DNA of 39,144 nucleotides from Thermoleophilia bacterium (GTDB taxonomy: Bacteria; Actinomycetota; Thermoleophilia; Gaiellales; Gaiellaceae). The position numbers were made by a program, and so were the translations under genes. The stretch lies in contig SHVL01000024.1 in assembly GCA_009694305.1 (NCBI GenBank), forward strand, positions 1 through 39,144, read 5' to 3'. Below the pieces are notes generated by a model. The model saw only the letters and a program-made list of their open reading frames with translations. It searched no databases and was not told the origin of the DNA. Position 1 is the first letter of the stretch, and every line of letters begins with the position of its first letter. This document shows, piece by piece, positions 8,971 through 16,728 of this stretch.

Positions 8971-9876
8971 TCAGGCGGCGCGGGCGGCCTCTTGCGCTAC
9001 GAGCTCGAGTGCGGCGCCCTCTCGCAGACCGCCCCGCCCGATCTCGAGCGACATGCCGAGGACACGACAGGTTTCGCCGAGCAGCAACGCCCCTGCAAGG
9101 AGCGTCTCTGCTCGCTCCACCGTGATCCTGAACGAGCCCGTTGCCCTGGCTGCGGGCCCGCGAGCAAGGAGCGTCACCGTGTCATCGAGGGTGTCTGCAT
9201 CGAGTTGTTGGCCGATCATTTTTCCGAGGGCGCGGGCGCTTCCCCCCACCGCGACCCCGAGACCCGCCGGTGGAGGGCTCAGTTCCGAAAGCGCGTCACG
9301 GACGGCATCGCGGGCGGCACCGATCTGCCGGGCTGTCGGAGGATCGTCATGGAGATAGGCGCGCGTGAGGCGAAGCGAGCCGAGATCAACAGAACGAACC
9401 CACGTAGCACCGAGCGCGGGTGTGCCGACGGCGATCTCCGTGGAGCCTCCGCCACTGTCCACGACCGCGACCACCTCTGGCAGCTTGCGGGTTGTCTGCG
9501 CGACCGCGACCGCGACGGCGCCGGCGTAGGCCAGCCGACCCTCGCTCTCGGCACTGAGAACTCGCACCGGCAGGCCGGTCGCCCTCGTTATCGCTTCGGT
9601 CAATGCAGCGGCAGAGGCTGCCTGCCGACCGGGTGCGGTGACGATCACCGTCGTGAGCTCGGATCCGAGCTCACCACACCGGCGCACGTATTTCTCGCAG
9701 ATCAGTGCGCACTGATCAATCTTCTCGGGCCCCACCGTACCGGTGAGCTCGATCTCGGAGCCGAGCCTGAGGTAGGTACGCTCGGTAGCCAGCGGAACGA
9801 TCAGGCCGTCGGTGGTCACCGTCGCAACGAGGAGGCGAGCCGTGTTCGAGCCGATATCGATGACCGCGACACGCAT
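8971..9876 (-). CDS. Ppx/GppA-family phosphatase (probable exopolyphosphatase)
   Basis: A 301-residue protein of the exopolyphosphatase/guanosine pentaphosphate phosphatase family in the ASKHA fold. It has the phosphate-1 motif VIDIGSNTARLL at residues 5-16, the phosphate-2 motif DSGGGSTEI near 137-145 and GGSARALGKM near 214. The length fits the short two-domain actinobacterial Ppx class, without the C-terminal HD-like domains of E. coli Ppx. It lies 47 nt downstream of ppk1 on the same strand, so the pair makes and degrades polyphosphate. Which substrate it prefers, polyphosphate or pppGpp, cannot be told from sequence. ATG 9876 starts directly at the conserved N-terminal strand. Confidence 0.92.
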   Translation of the reverse strand: MRVAVIDIGSNTARLLVATVTTDGLIVPLATERTYLRLGSEIELTGTVGPEKIDQCALICEKYVRRCGELGSELTTVIVTAPGRQAASAAALTEAITRATGLPVRVLSAESEGRLAYAGAVAVAVAQTTRKLPEVVAVVDSGGGSTEIAVGTPALGATWVRSVDLGSLRLTRAYLHDDPPTARQIGAARDAVRDALSELSPPPAGLGVAVGGSARALGKMIGQQLDADTLDDTVTLLARGPAARATGSFRITVERAETLLAGALLLGETCRVLGMSLEIGRGGLREGAALELVAQEAARAA

Positions 9877-9923
9877 CCGCTCTACCGATGATCACAGCTC
9901 AGTCGGACAGCCTCACGGAGTCC

Positions 9924-12014
9924 CTACGACTTCGTACGTGAGATCCTGTCCGGCTGCCGCCGGGCACGCTGTTGAGCACGCTGCATCATGGCAGACTGGT
10001 GCTCCACCGTCTTGAGCTGCTTCTTGGGGGGCACGCGCGACCAGGAGCCGTCGCCGGCGAGGGCCCAGGCATGTACGTTGTCGTCAAAGACGCTGTCCAG
10101 AATCTTCTGGAGCTCCTGCCGGGCCCTGACATCCTCGACCGGAACGAGAACCTCGACCCGGTGATCCAGGTTCCGGGGCATCAGGTCGGCGCTCCCTATG
10201 AGGATGGTCGAGGTGTCCCGGGCACTGAAGGAGTAGATGCGACTGTGCTCGAGAAACCGTCCCAGAATCGAGCGAACGTGGATCGTCTCCGAGAGGCCAG
10301 CGATGCCGGGCTTCAGCATGCACACCGACCGGGCGCAGATATCGATGTGCACTCCCGCTGCGGCTGCCGCGTACAACTCGTTGATCACCGTCGGGTCCAC
10401 GAGGCTGTTGAGCTTGAGCCGGATCCTTGCTTTCTCGCCGTCGCGGGCCGCCTCTGCGACACGGTGGATCTCCTTCACGAGTCGCTCTCGCATCTCGAAC
10501 GGAGCCACCAGGAGCTTGCGGAATCGCTGGGGCCGGCCAAACCCCGTCACGTAGTTGAAGAGATCGGCGACGTCTGCGGCGATGTCCTCGTCGGCTGTGA
10601 AGAGACCGATGTCCTCGTAGAGCCGGGCGGTGGAAGCGTGATAGTTGCCGGTGCCGATATGCACGTAGCGGCGCAGCCCGCCCTCCTCGCGACGGACGAC
10701 GAGGGTCATCTTCGAGTGGATCTTCATGTCGGGGAAGCCGTGGACGACGTGCACCCCGGCGTACTCCAGTTCGCGAGACCAGTCGATGTTTCGCCGTTCG
10801 TCGAAGCGCGCCTTCAGTTCGACGACACACACGGCCTGCTTCCCCTGCTCGGCACATTCGATGAGGGCGGACACGAGGGCACTGTCCTCGGACGTCCGGT
10901 AGACGGCCGCCTTCATTGCGATCACATCGTCGTCGGCCACGGCGGCGGCGGCAAAGGCTTCGAAGCTCGACTTGAACGACTCGTACGGCTGATGCACGAG
11001 CAGGTCGTTCTTCCTGATCTCGTCGAAGAGGTGAGCCGTTTCTTTCGCACGGGCAAGGCGCGGCTGGGTCACGGGAACCCACGGCTTGTCCTTGAGATCG
11101 GCTCTGTCGAGCCGCATCAGCTGCATCAGGTCGGCAAGGTCGAGGAGGCCCTCGACCGTGTATTGCTCGTTTGCTGGGGCGCCGAGGCCGTCCAGCAGAC
11201 GGTCGAGCATCACCTCTGAAGCGGACGCTGACACCTCGATCCGAACCACGTCGCCGAAGCGGCGGCGACTGAGCTCCGACTCGACCGCCTGGAGAAGGTC
11301 GTCGGCGTCATCCGACAACTCGAGGTCGGCGTCGCGCGTGACCCGGAACACCGCGTGCTCGGAGATCGTCATCCCGGGGAAGAGCGCCGGCAGGTAGTGG
11401 GCGATAACCGCCTCGAGCGGCACGAGGCGCTTGCCGGTGGTGACGAATCGGTCAAGCCCCTCGGGCACCTTGACGCGTGCGAACCGCTCCTCGCCCGTGT
11501 CGGGATCGACGGCGAGCACGCAGAGCGAGAGCGACAGTCCGGAGATATACGGAAACGGCTTGCCGGAGCCCACGGCGAGGGGCGTCAACACCGGGTAGAT
11601 CTCCTGCTCGAACACATTCCTGAGCGACTCGATCTCCGCGACGGTGCATTCCTCGACCGTCGAGATCACCACTCCGGCAGCGGCGAGTGAGGGAAGGAGG
11701 TCATCTGTCCAGAGATGTGCCAGCCGCTCTGTCAACCCACTGACCCGGGCCCTGATGGCGGCAAGTGTCTCCAGAGGCCCCATTCCGTCGGCCGACGGGA
11801 CGGCGACTCCCGTGGACTCCTGTCCCATCAGCCCTGCAACGCGAACCATGAAGAACTCATCCAGGTTCGACGAGAAGATCGCGCAGAACTTCACGCGCTC
11901 GAGCAGCGGCTGTGTCTCCTCGCAGGCGAGGTCGAGCACCCGGGCATTGAACTCGACCCACGACAGCTCGCGGTTGAGGAGGCGTGCTGCGGGGTGGTCG
12001 TCGGAGGAGGCCAT
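9924..12014 (-). CDS. ppk1: Polyphosphate kinase 1
   Basis: A 696-residue PPK1, which reversibly transfers the gamma phosphate of ATP onto a growing polyphosphate chain. The family landmarks are in order: N-terminal LLNRELSWVEFNARVLDLA (residues 11-29), the HIGTGNYH segment whose His (near 451) corresponds to the phosphorylated His435 of E. coli, and the second conserved His (near 590) in GRFLEHSRIYSF, matching His592. Length matches the ~690-residue family. It starts 30 nt after the Rieske oxygenase stop and ends 47 nt before the Ppx/GppA gene, so the three may be cotranscribed. A short basic C-terminal tail (QQRARRQPDRISRTKS) is present. No strong Shine-Dalgarno is seen. Confidence 0.97.
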   Translation of the reverse strand: MASSDDHPAARLLNRELSWVEFNARVLDLACEETQPLLERVKFCAIFSSNLDEFFMVRVAGLMGQESTGVAVPSADGMGPLETLAAIRARVSGLTERLAHLWTDDLLPSLAAAGVVISTVEECTVAEIESLRNVFEQEIYPVLTPLAVGSGKPFPYISGLSLSLCVLAVDPDTGEERFARVKVPEGLDRFVTTGKRLVPLEAVIAHYLPALFPGMTISEHAVFRVTRDADLELSDDADDLLQAVESELSRRRFGDVVRIEVSASASEVMLDRLLDGLGAPANEQYTVEGLLDLADLMQLMRLDRADLKDKPWVPVTQPRLARAKETAHLFDEIRKNDLLVHQPYESFKSSFEAFAAAAVADDDVIAMKAAVYRTSEDSALVSALIECAEQGKQAVCVVELKARFDERRNIDWSRELEYAGVHVVHGFPDMKIHSKMTLVVRREEGGLRRYVHIGTGNYHASTARLYEDIGLFTADEDIAADVADLFNYVTGFGRPQRFRKLLVAPFEMRERLVKEIHRVAEAARDGEKARIRLKLNSLVDPTVINELYAAAAAGVHIDICARSVCMLKPGIAGLSETIHVRSILGRFLEHSRIYSFSARDTSTILIGSADLMPRNLDHRVEVLVPVEDVRARQELQKILDSVFDDNVHAWALAGDGSWSRVPPKKQLKTVEHQSAMMQRAQQRARRQPDRISRTKS

Positions 12015-12043
12015 CGGGTGGATCGAGCGGACGCTGATGGGCG

Positions 12044-13111
12044 TTATCCTTCGGCGCCGAGCGCGTCAACGAGCAGGCGCTCGAAGTGGACGATCAGCCG
12101 TTCGGAGACGGGCATCAGCGTCCCCTCGGTCACGAGGCCCGAGCGCATCCCGACCTGAACGCGCTCGACGAGAACGCGATCCTCCACACCGACCTGCGTG
12201 TCGAGCTCGAGGAAGTCGGCGATCCACTGCTCGTCGGTGTCCGGCAGGAAGAAGTAGTCGAGGAAGCGATAGGCACGCTCGGCGCCGAGCGGTATGACCG
12301 GGCCGATCGACAGGTTGCCGAGACCCGGCATGATATTGATCGTCGTGCTGGGGAAGAGAAGGTGGAACTGCGCGCGGCCAACCTCTCCTTTCGCGTCGTA
12401 GATGCCTCCGCCACCGTTCTTTGGGGGGCCGAACTGCGATGAGAACGTTGGGTGTTCTTCCATGGTGTACGTCCCTGGCGCCACGTCGATCGCCTTCGAG
12501 AAGCTCGGATGCGCGAGGGCACAGTGGTAGCACTCGAGATAGTTCTCGACGCAGACCTTCCAGTTTGCCTCGTACTCGCCTTCCGACCGCTGGTAGAAGA
12601 CGAGTGCATCGACGTCTATCCCACCCTCCGCCACGAGCTCGGGCAGGGCACCGAGATGCTCCTCGAGGGTGCAGCCGGCGGGGTCAGGGTTGACGAAGAC
12701 GAGGGCCCCCCAGGTGTCCACGAGCATGGGGACGAGGCCGAGGCCGTCGCGCTCGAAGCCTGGCTCGGTCTCGGAGCGCGGAGCGGAGCGGAGCGACCCG
12801 TCGAGGTTGTAGGTCCATGCGTGATACGGGCACTGCAGCGTTGCGCGCTTGCCGGCCCCGTCGCAGAGGAGGTAGCCGCGATGGCGGCAGACGTTCACGA
12901 ACGCCCGGAGCTCGTTGTCGCGGCCACGAACGATCACGACGGGCACGGTTCCTGCTCGACTCGTCACGAACGATCCAGGCTCGGCGAGCTCACCGAGATG
13001 CCCTGCGTACTGCCAGGTGCGCCTGAAGATCCGGTCCTGCTCCAGTCGAGCGACGGACGGATCCAGATACCAGTCGTAGGGAATCGTCTTGGGTCTGGCC
13101 ACGGTTGCCAT
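12044..13111 (-). CDS. Rieske non-heme iron oxygenase alpha subunit, CntA/GbcA-like
   Basis: A 355-residue Rieske-type oxygenase. The [2Fe-2S] ligands are C75-x-H77 and C94-x2-H97 (CRHRG ... CPYH). The mononuclear iron site has H196 and H201 in ENYLECYHCALAHPSF, and an Asp later in the GVEDRVLVERVQ segment. The residue bridging the two metal sites is Glu193 (ECYH) instead of the Asp of classical ring dioxygenases. That is a feature of quaternary-ammonium oxygenases such as CntA and points to demethylation or cleavage of a methylated amine, though the substrate is unproven. A GTG eleven codons upstream is possible, but TACCAT 7 nt before ATG 13111 supports the shorter form. No reductase gene is nearby. 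Confidence 0.88.
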   Translation of the reverse strand: MATVARPKTIPYDWYLDPSVARLEQDRIFRRTWQYAGHLGELAEPGSFVTSRAGTVPVVIVRGRDNELRAFVNVCRHRGYLLCDGAGKRATLQCPYHAWTYNLDGSLRSAPRSETEPGFERDGLGLVPMLVDTWGALVFVNPDPAGCTLEEHLGALPELVAEGGIDVDALVFYQRSEGEYEANWKVCVENYLECYHCALAHPSFSKAIDVAPGTYTMEEHPTFSSQFGPPKNGGGGIYDAKGEVGRAQFHLLFPSTTINIMPGLGNLSIGPVIPLGAERAYRFLDYFFLPDTDEQWIADFLELDTQVGVEDRVLVERVQVGMRSGLVTEGTLMPVSERLIVHFERLLVDALGAEG

Positions 13112-13118
13112 CAGGGGA

Positions 13119-13124
13119 ATGGTA
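13119..13124 (-). promoter_or_regulatory. -10-like hexamer for the Rieske oxygenase gene
   Basis: TACCAT on the minus strand is 7 nt before ATG 13111. It supports that start codon and a leaderless mRNA that may continue into ppk1 and ppx. Confidence 0.4.
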
Positions 13125-13181
13125 GCCGGACCATGCGCAATCACGGAGATGCTAGCCGCATCGTCGTTCCTGCATCGTCCA

Positions 13182-13913
13182 TCATTCCGCTTCGGGCGAG
13201 CTTGCCAGATACTTCGAACAGACGGCTGCGAACGGCCCGTCCGCGACGATCCGCCCGCGGTCTAGCCAGAGCGCCCGGGTCGAGAGCTGCTCGAGCAGCG
13301 GATGGTCGTGCCCCGCGGCAATCACGATCCCGCCGTGTGCAAGGATCTCGCGTGCACGCTCTCGAACGAAGGCGCGGTAGTCGTGGTCGAGGGCCTCGTG
13401 GACCTCGTCGAGCAGGAGGATCGTTGGATCGGCCTCGCCGGCCGTCGCGAAGCCAAGCCTCGCTCGCATTCCCTGCGAGTAGCTTGCAACAGGCTGCTCG
13501 AAGGCGACACCCAGGCCGCTCGCGGCCTGGACGCTCGGCGTCGCGCTCCGAGCCATGGAGAGCGGCAGGCCTGCAAGCACGCCGAGCAGCTGCGCGTTCT
13601 CTCGCCCGGTGAGGCTGCCCATCACGCCTGCACCGACCGAGAGCAGCGCTCCGAGCCTCCCTTCGACGGTGAGCGTGCCGACGTCGGGGACGAAGACACC
13701 ACCGATCGTGCGGAGAAGGGTCGTCTTGCCACCGCCGCTGCGGCCGAGGAGGGCGATCGCCTCGCCCGGGCCGATCTCGAGATCGATATCGCGGAGGCCC
13801 CACGATCTCGTGCCCGCACGACGGAGGTGCGAGAGACGTGGTGAGACGGGACGCCGCTGGCGGTCGAAGCGAAATTCGACACCGACACCGGCGGCGACGA
13901 TCCGCGCGGTCAT
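13182..13913 (-). CDS. ABC transporter ATPase for glycan export (Wzt/TagH-like)
   Basis: A 243-residue ATPase of the ABC-2 polysaccharide/teichoic acid exporter class. Walker A GRSGGGKTT is at 57-65, the signature YSQGMRARLGFA near 145-156, Walker B ILLLDEVHEALD follows, and the H-loop His is in AAGHDHPLLEQ. The segment LLSVGAGVMGSLTGRENAQLLG is typical of the O-antigen/teichoic-acid subclass. There is no C-terminal carbohydrate-binding domain, as in short Wzt and TagH-type proteins. Its GTG/ATG start overlaps the permease stop by 4 nt, so the two are coupled. The exported glycan is unknown, and the adjacent glycosyltransferase gene is broken. Confidence 0.9.
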   Translation of the reverse strand: MTARIVAAGVGVEFRFDRQRRPVSPRLSHLRRAGTRSWGLRDIDLEIGPGEAIALLGRSGGGKTTLLRTIGGVFVPDVGTLTVEGRLGALLSVGAGVMGSLTGRENAQLLGVLAGLPLSMARSATPSVQAASGLGVAFEQPVASYSQGMRARLGFATAGEADPTILLLDEVHEALDHDYRAFVRERAREILAHGGIVIAAGHDHPLLEQLSTRALWLDRGRIVADGPFAAVCSKYLASSPEAE

Positions 13914-14722
13914 CCCTCCACCATCTTGGCGAACTGCCGTTGCTCACTGCGGTAGAGCGGCACGATCAGCGCAAGCAGGATGATCGCGAAGGCAGTGGGG
14001 TAGAGAAGCTCCCATGCTGCCGGGCGTTCGCCATAGAGGAGGACTGATCGGTACGCCTCGAAGATTCCCGTCAACGGGTTCAGCTTCAGCCACTTCTGCG
14101 CGCCGGACGGAACCTGCGAGAGCGCCACCAGTCCCGGCGCGACGAAGAACAGCGTGCGCACGGCCGACAGCACGAACGTCCGGAGATCAGGCCACCAGAC
14201 GCCGATCAGCGATGCGGGGTAGGCGATCGAAAGTGAGACCAGAATCGTGACCAGGATCACGAGCGGCAGCCAGAGGATGGCGATCGTCGGGGCGACGCTG
14301 TACGCGGCCATCATCACGACGAGCAGGATCAGGGATGAGCCGCAGACAATCGTCTCGGTGATCACTCCCGCGAGCGGGATCATCGTCCGGTCGAACCGCG
14401 TGTTGAGGACGATGGAGTGCCGCATTTGCACCGAGCTGAGCCCGTTGACGACACTGGCAATGATGAGCTGGAATGGCACGGTCGCGCACGCGATGCTCAG
14501 GCCCGGCGCCGGGCCGGGACGGTCGACCACGTACGTCACGAGCACGAGATAGACACCGGTGGCAAAGAACGGATCGAGGAGCCACTTCATCACCTGCCAG
14601 CCGCCCCGGCCGTAGCGGGCGCGAAGATCGGACAGCGTCAAAGCGACGAGCAGATCACGTCGGCTCGCCGAGGAGGTTGTCGCGCGGGACGCCTTGCCGG
14701 CCTCGAGCATCGCCTCGGTCAC
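13910..14722 (-). CDS. ABC-2 type permease for glycan export
   Basis: A ~270-residue inner-membrane protein of the ABC-2 family (TagG/Wzm-like) with about six hydrophobic helices and the typical amphipathic N-terminal segment RRDLLVALTLSDLRARYGRG. It pairs with the overlapping ATPase gene downstream to export a polysaccharide or lipid-linked glycan. The open frame can extend to a TTG at 14824. However, a -10-like TATCCT sits 6 nt before the GTG at 14722, and the longer version would overlap the divergent glycosyltransferase start, so 14722 is chosen. ATG 14710, with GAGG just upstream, is another option. Family is clear; the start is not certain. Confidence 0.86.
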   Translation of the reverse strand: MTEAMLEAGKASRATTSSASRRDLLVALTLSDLRARYGRGGWQVMKWLLDPFFATGVYLVLVTYVVDRPGPAPGLSIACATVPFQLIIASVVNGLSSVQMRHSIVLNTRFDRTMIPLAGVITETIVCGSSLILLVVMMAAYSVAPTIAILWLPLVILVTILVSLSIAYPASLIGVWWPDLRTFVLSAVRTLFFVAPGLVALSQVPSGAQKWLKLNPLTGIFEAYRSVLLYGERPAAWELLYPTAFAIILLALIVPLYRSEQRQFAKMVEG

Positions 14723-14728
14723 CGCTGC

Positions 14729-14734
14729 AGGATA
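14729..14734 (-). promoter_or_regulatory. -10-like hexamer for the permease-ATPase pair
   Basis: TATCCT on the minus strand, 6 nt before the GTG at 14722. Together with TATTGT at 14758-14763 on the plus strand it would make a face-to-face divergent promoter with only 23 bp between the hexamers. Confidence 0.4.
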
Positions 14735-14757
14735 CGGCCTGTTGAGCCGGCGCGCGG

Positions 14758-14763
14758 TATTGT
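14758..14763 (+). promoter_or_regulatory. -10-like hexamer for the glycosyltransferase gene
   Basis: TATTGT is 8 nt before the GTG at 14772, the start that best fits the N-terminal sequence of the (now broken) glycosyltransferase. Confidence 0.4.
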
Positions 14764-14771
14764 CGGGCGGA

Positions 14772-15734
14772 GTGTCGAAACCGACCCGGACCCGCCACGT
14801 TTCGATCCACGAGCGAACGGTCAATGTCGCCCGCTACCCGTACGAGTCGGCATCCAACCCGTATCAGACCCTTCTCTATGGGGCGCTTGGGCGCGAAGGT
14901 GTCATCCTCCAGCCGGATCGACCGTTCACGGCTTCGGCGGTCGTCCGACGCGGTCGCGCATCCTGCTTGCGCAGGGCCGATTGCGACTCGCGAGACTGCT
15001 CGGGTATCGGATCGCGTGGACGATCCACGATCTGCCTTCCCGCGAGCAACCAGGGAGCCGTGAGCCGATCGCCGACGCTCTTGCGCGCAGGGCGGATGTG
15101 CTGTTCTGTCACGACGACACGCTTGCCGAACGCGCCGCTCTCGAGCTCGGTATCGACCGCGCTCGAATCGACGTCGTGCCGCACGGGCCACTTTCGACGG
15201 CGTATCCCGCGCCTCGCTCGACCCGCGACGAGACCGTGTTCCTCGCCTTCGGCACTCTCCGCAGGTACAAGGAGATCGACCTCGTGCTGGACGGCTTCCG
15301 CAAGGTGACAGATCCGGGCGCACGGCTCGTCGTGGCGGGCGATCCTGCGGCCGCCGGCATCGAGGAAGTGATCCGTCGGGATGCTGCAGCCGATCCCAGG
15401 GTTGTTGTGCAGGCCCGACACGTTCAGGACGCTGAGGTGAGGGAGCTGTTCGAGGCCTGCGATATCGGCGTGCCCGGCATACGTTCGCCTGGTCGCAGAG
15501 GGTCGGGCCGGTTGGACTTTCGACCCGGCCGGCGGCGCCGACGCGCTCGCGTCGGCACTCGGTCGTGCGCTTGCGACGCCCGCAGCGGCACGGGAGGAGG
15601 CCGGAGCATGTGCGGTCACAGCGAGCGCTGGTCTCACCTGGGAGGGCGCGGCCACCCGCGTTGCGCACCGCCTCCGCGGCAACACCGAGGAAGCACTGCG
15701 CCGTCCGTTCGAGCCCGGTGCCGCTGATGCGTGA
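14772..15734 (+). pseudogene. Decayed GT4-type glycosyltransferase
   Basis: Three consecutive pieces of a GT-B glycosyltransferase lie in shifting frames. Piece 1 (14772 to about 14940) encodes the N-terminal VARYPYESASNPYQTLLYGAL. Piece 2 (about 14950-15475), in another frame, encodes LLGYRIAWTIHDLPSRE, the hinge region IDVVPHGPLSTAYP and FGTLRRYKEIDLVLDGFRK up to ELFEACDIGV. Piece 3 (15477-15734), back in the first frame, encodes AYVRLVAEGRAGWTFDPAGG and the C-terminus. At both joins conserved sequence of roughly 30 residues normally present in this family is missing, including the serine/glycine donor-site loop after ACDIGV. It therefore looks like real deletions rather than single base errors. 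Its stop overlaps the start of the HprK-like gene. Confidence 0.75.
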
Positions 15735-16728
15735 GGTCGGCCTGGCAATTCACGGTCTTCGCGTCACGGTCGTCGGCGACTGGGCCGAGGTCGTCGATGC
15801 CGTGGTCGCCGATTTCGCCTGGTTTCTTTCGCCGGTTCAGACCGGCGAGCCGTCGGGCATCCGGGTCGAGATCGTTCGTGGAGCGCCGGATTACGACGCG
15901 CTGGGCGATGGTACGGCGTCGTTCGTGACGCCCCGTAACGTCGTCTATCAAACAGCCGAGCGCACGATCGTCGACTACTTCGGCAAGGCCCTCTCCGTCC
16001 TCGATCGCTCCTCGGGCGTGCTGACCATTACGGGCGAGACGGCGCATCTCGTCCACGAGGCGGGACACCAGTTTCTCCTCTCTCGCATCGGCGAGCATCT
16101 CGACCGCATCGGCCTCGTCAGGCTCCACGGCCTCGGGCTGTCCGCTGCAGGTGGGGCTATCGTCGTCATGTTGCCCTCGGGCGGCGGCAAGAGCACCCTC
16201 GCGTTGCGGGCGCTCGAGGCGGACAACGTGAGGGTTCTCGCCGAGGACACCCCGCTCATCGATCGCAGGGGAACCGTCCACCCGTTTCCCCTCCGGATCG
16301 GGATCAACGAGACGGACGCCGATCGCCTCCCCCCCGCGAGCGTGCGACGGATCGAGTGGATGGAGTTCCACCCGAAGCTCGCGCTCGACCTCGAATCCTT
16401 CCGCCACCGAATCGACCCTGTGCCGCGCCCTCTTGCCCACATCGTTATCGGCCGTCGCTCGATAGGCCGGTCGGCGACGCTCGAGCCGATGCCGCGTCGG
16501 GCTGCGGTAGGCCCACTGCTGAGCGAGGGTGTTTTCGGTGTCGGCGTCTACCAGGGGATGGAGTTCGTCCTTCAGCACGGGATGCGGGACGTGATCGGCA
16601 AAACAGGCACCGTCGCGATGCGCGCCCGGTGCTGCGGCGCCGGGCTCCGACACGCCAGGGTGTGGCGGTTGACGATCGGCCGTGACCACGAGCGCAACTG
16701 GGGAGCCCTGGCCCCACTCTTGCGATGA
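15727..16728 (+). CDS. HPr kinase-like P-loop protein of glycan/peptide clusters
   Basis: A 333-residue protein related to the catalytic domain of HPr kinase/phosphorylase. A Walker A LPSGGGKST lies near 149-157, preceded by LHGLGLSAAGGAIVVM and followed by an acidic segment LAEDTPLIDRRG typical of HprK-like kinases. The first ~145 residues form a separate domain lacking the HprK N-terminal fold. Proteins like this occur in lasso-peptide and polysaccharide clusters of actinobacteria, where the phosphorylated substrate is mostly unknown. The ATG at 15727 overlaps the end of the broken glycosyltransferase by 8 nt, and its TGA overlaps an ATG at 16725 that would begin the next gene. The frame is intact, unlike both neighbours. 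Confidence 0.82.
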   Translation: MREVGLAIHGLRVTVVGDWAEVVDAVVADFAWFLSPVQTGEPSGIRVEIVRGAPDYDALGDGTASFVTPRNVVYQTAERTIVDYFGKALSVLDRSSGVLTITGETAHLVHEAGHQFLLSRIGEHLDRIGLVRLHGLGLSAAGGAIVVMLPSGGGKSTLALRALEADNVRVLAEDTPLIDRRGTVHPFPLRIGINETDADRLPPASVRRIEWMEFHPKLALDLESFRHRIDPVPRPLAHIVIGRRSIGRSATLEPMPRRAAVGPLLSEGVFGVGVYQGMEFVLQHGMRDVIGKTGTVAMRARCCGAGLRHARVWRLTIGRDHERNWGALAPLLR

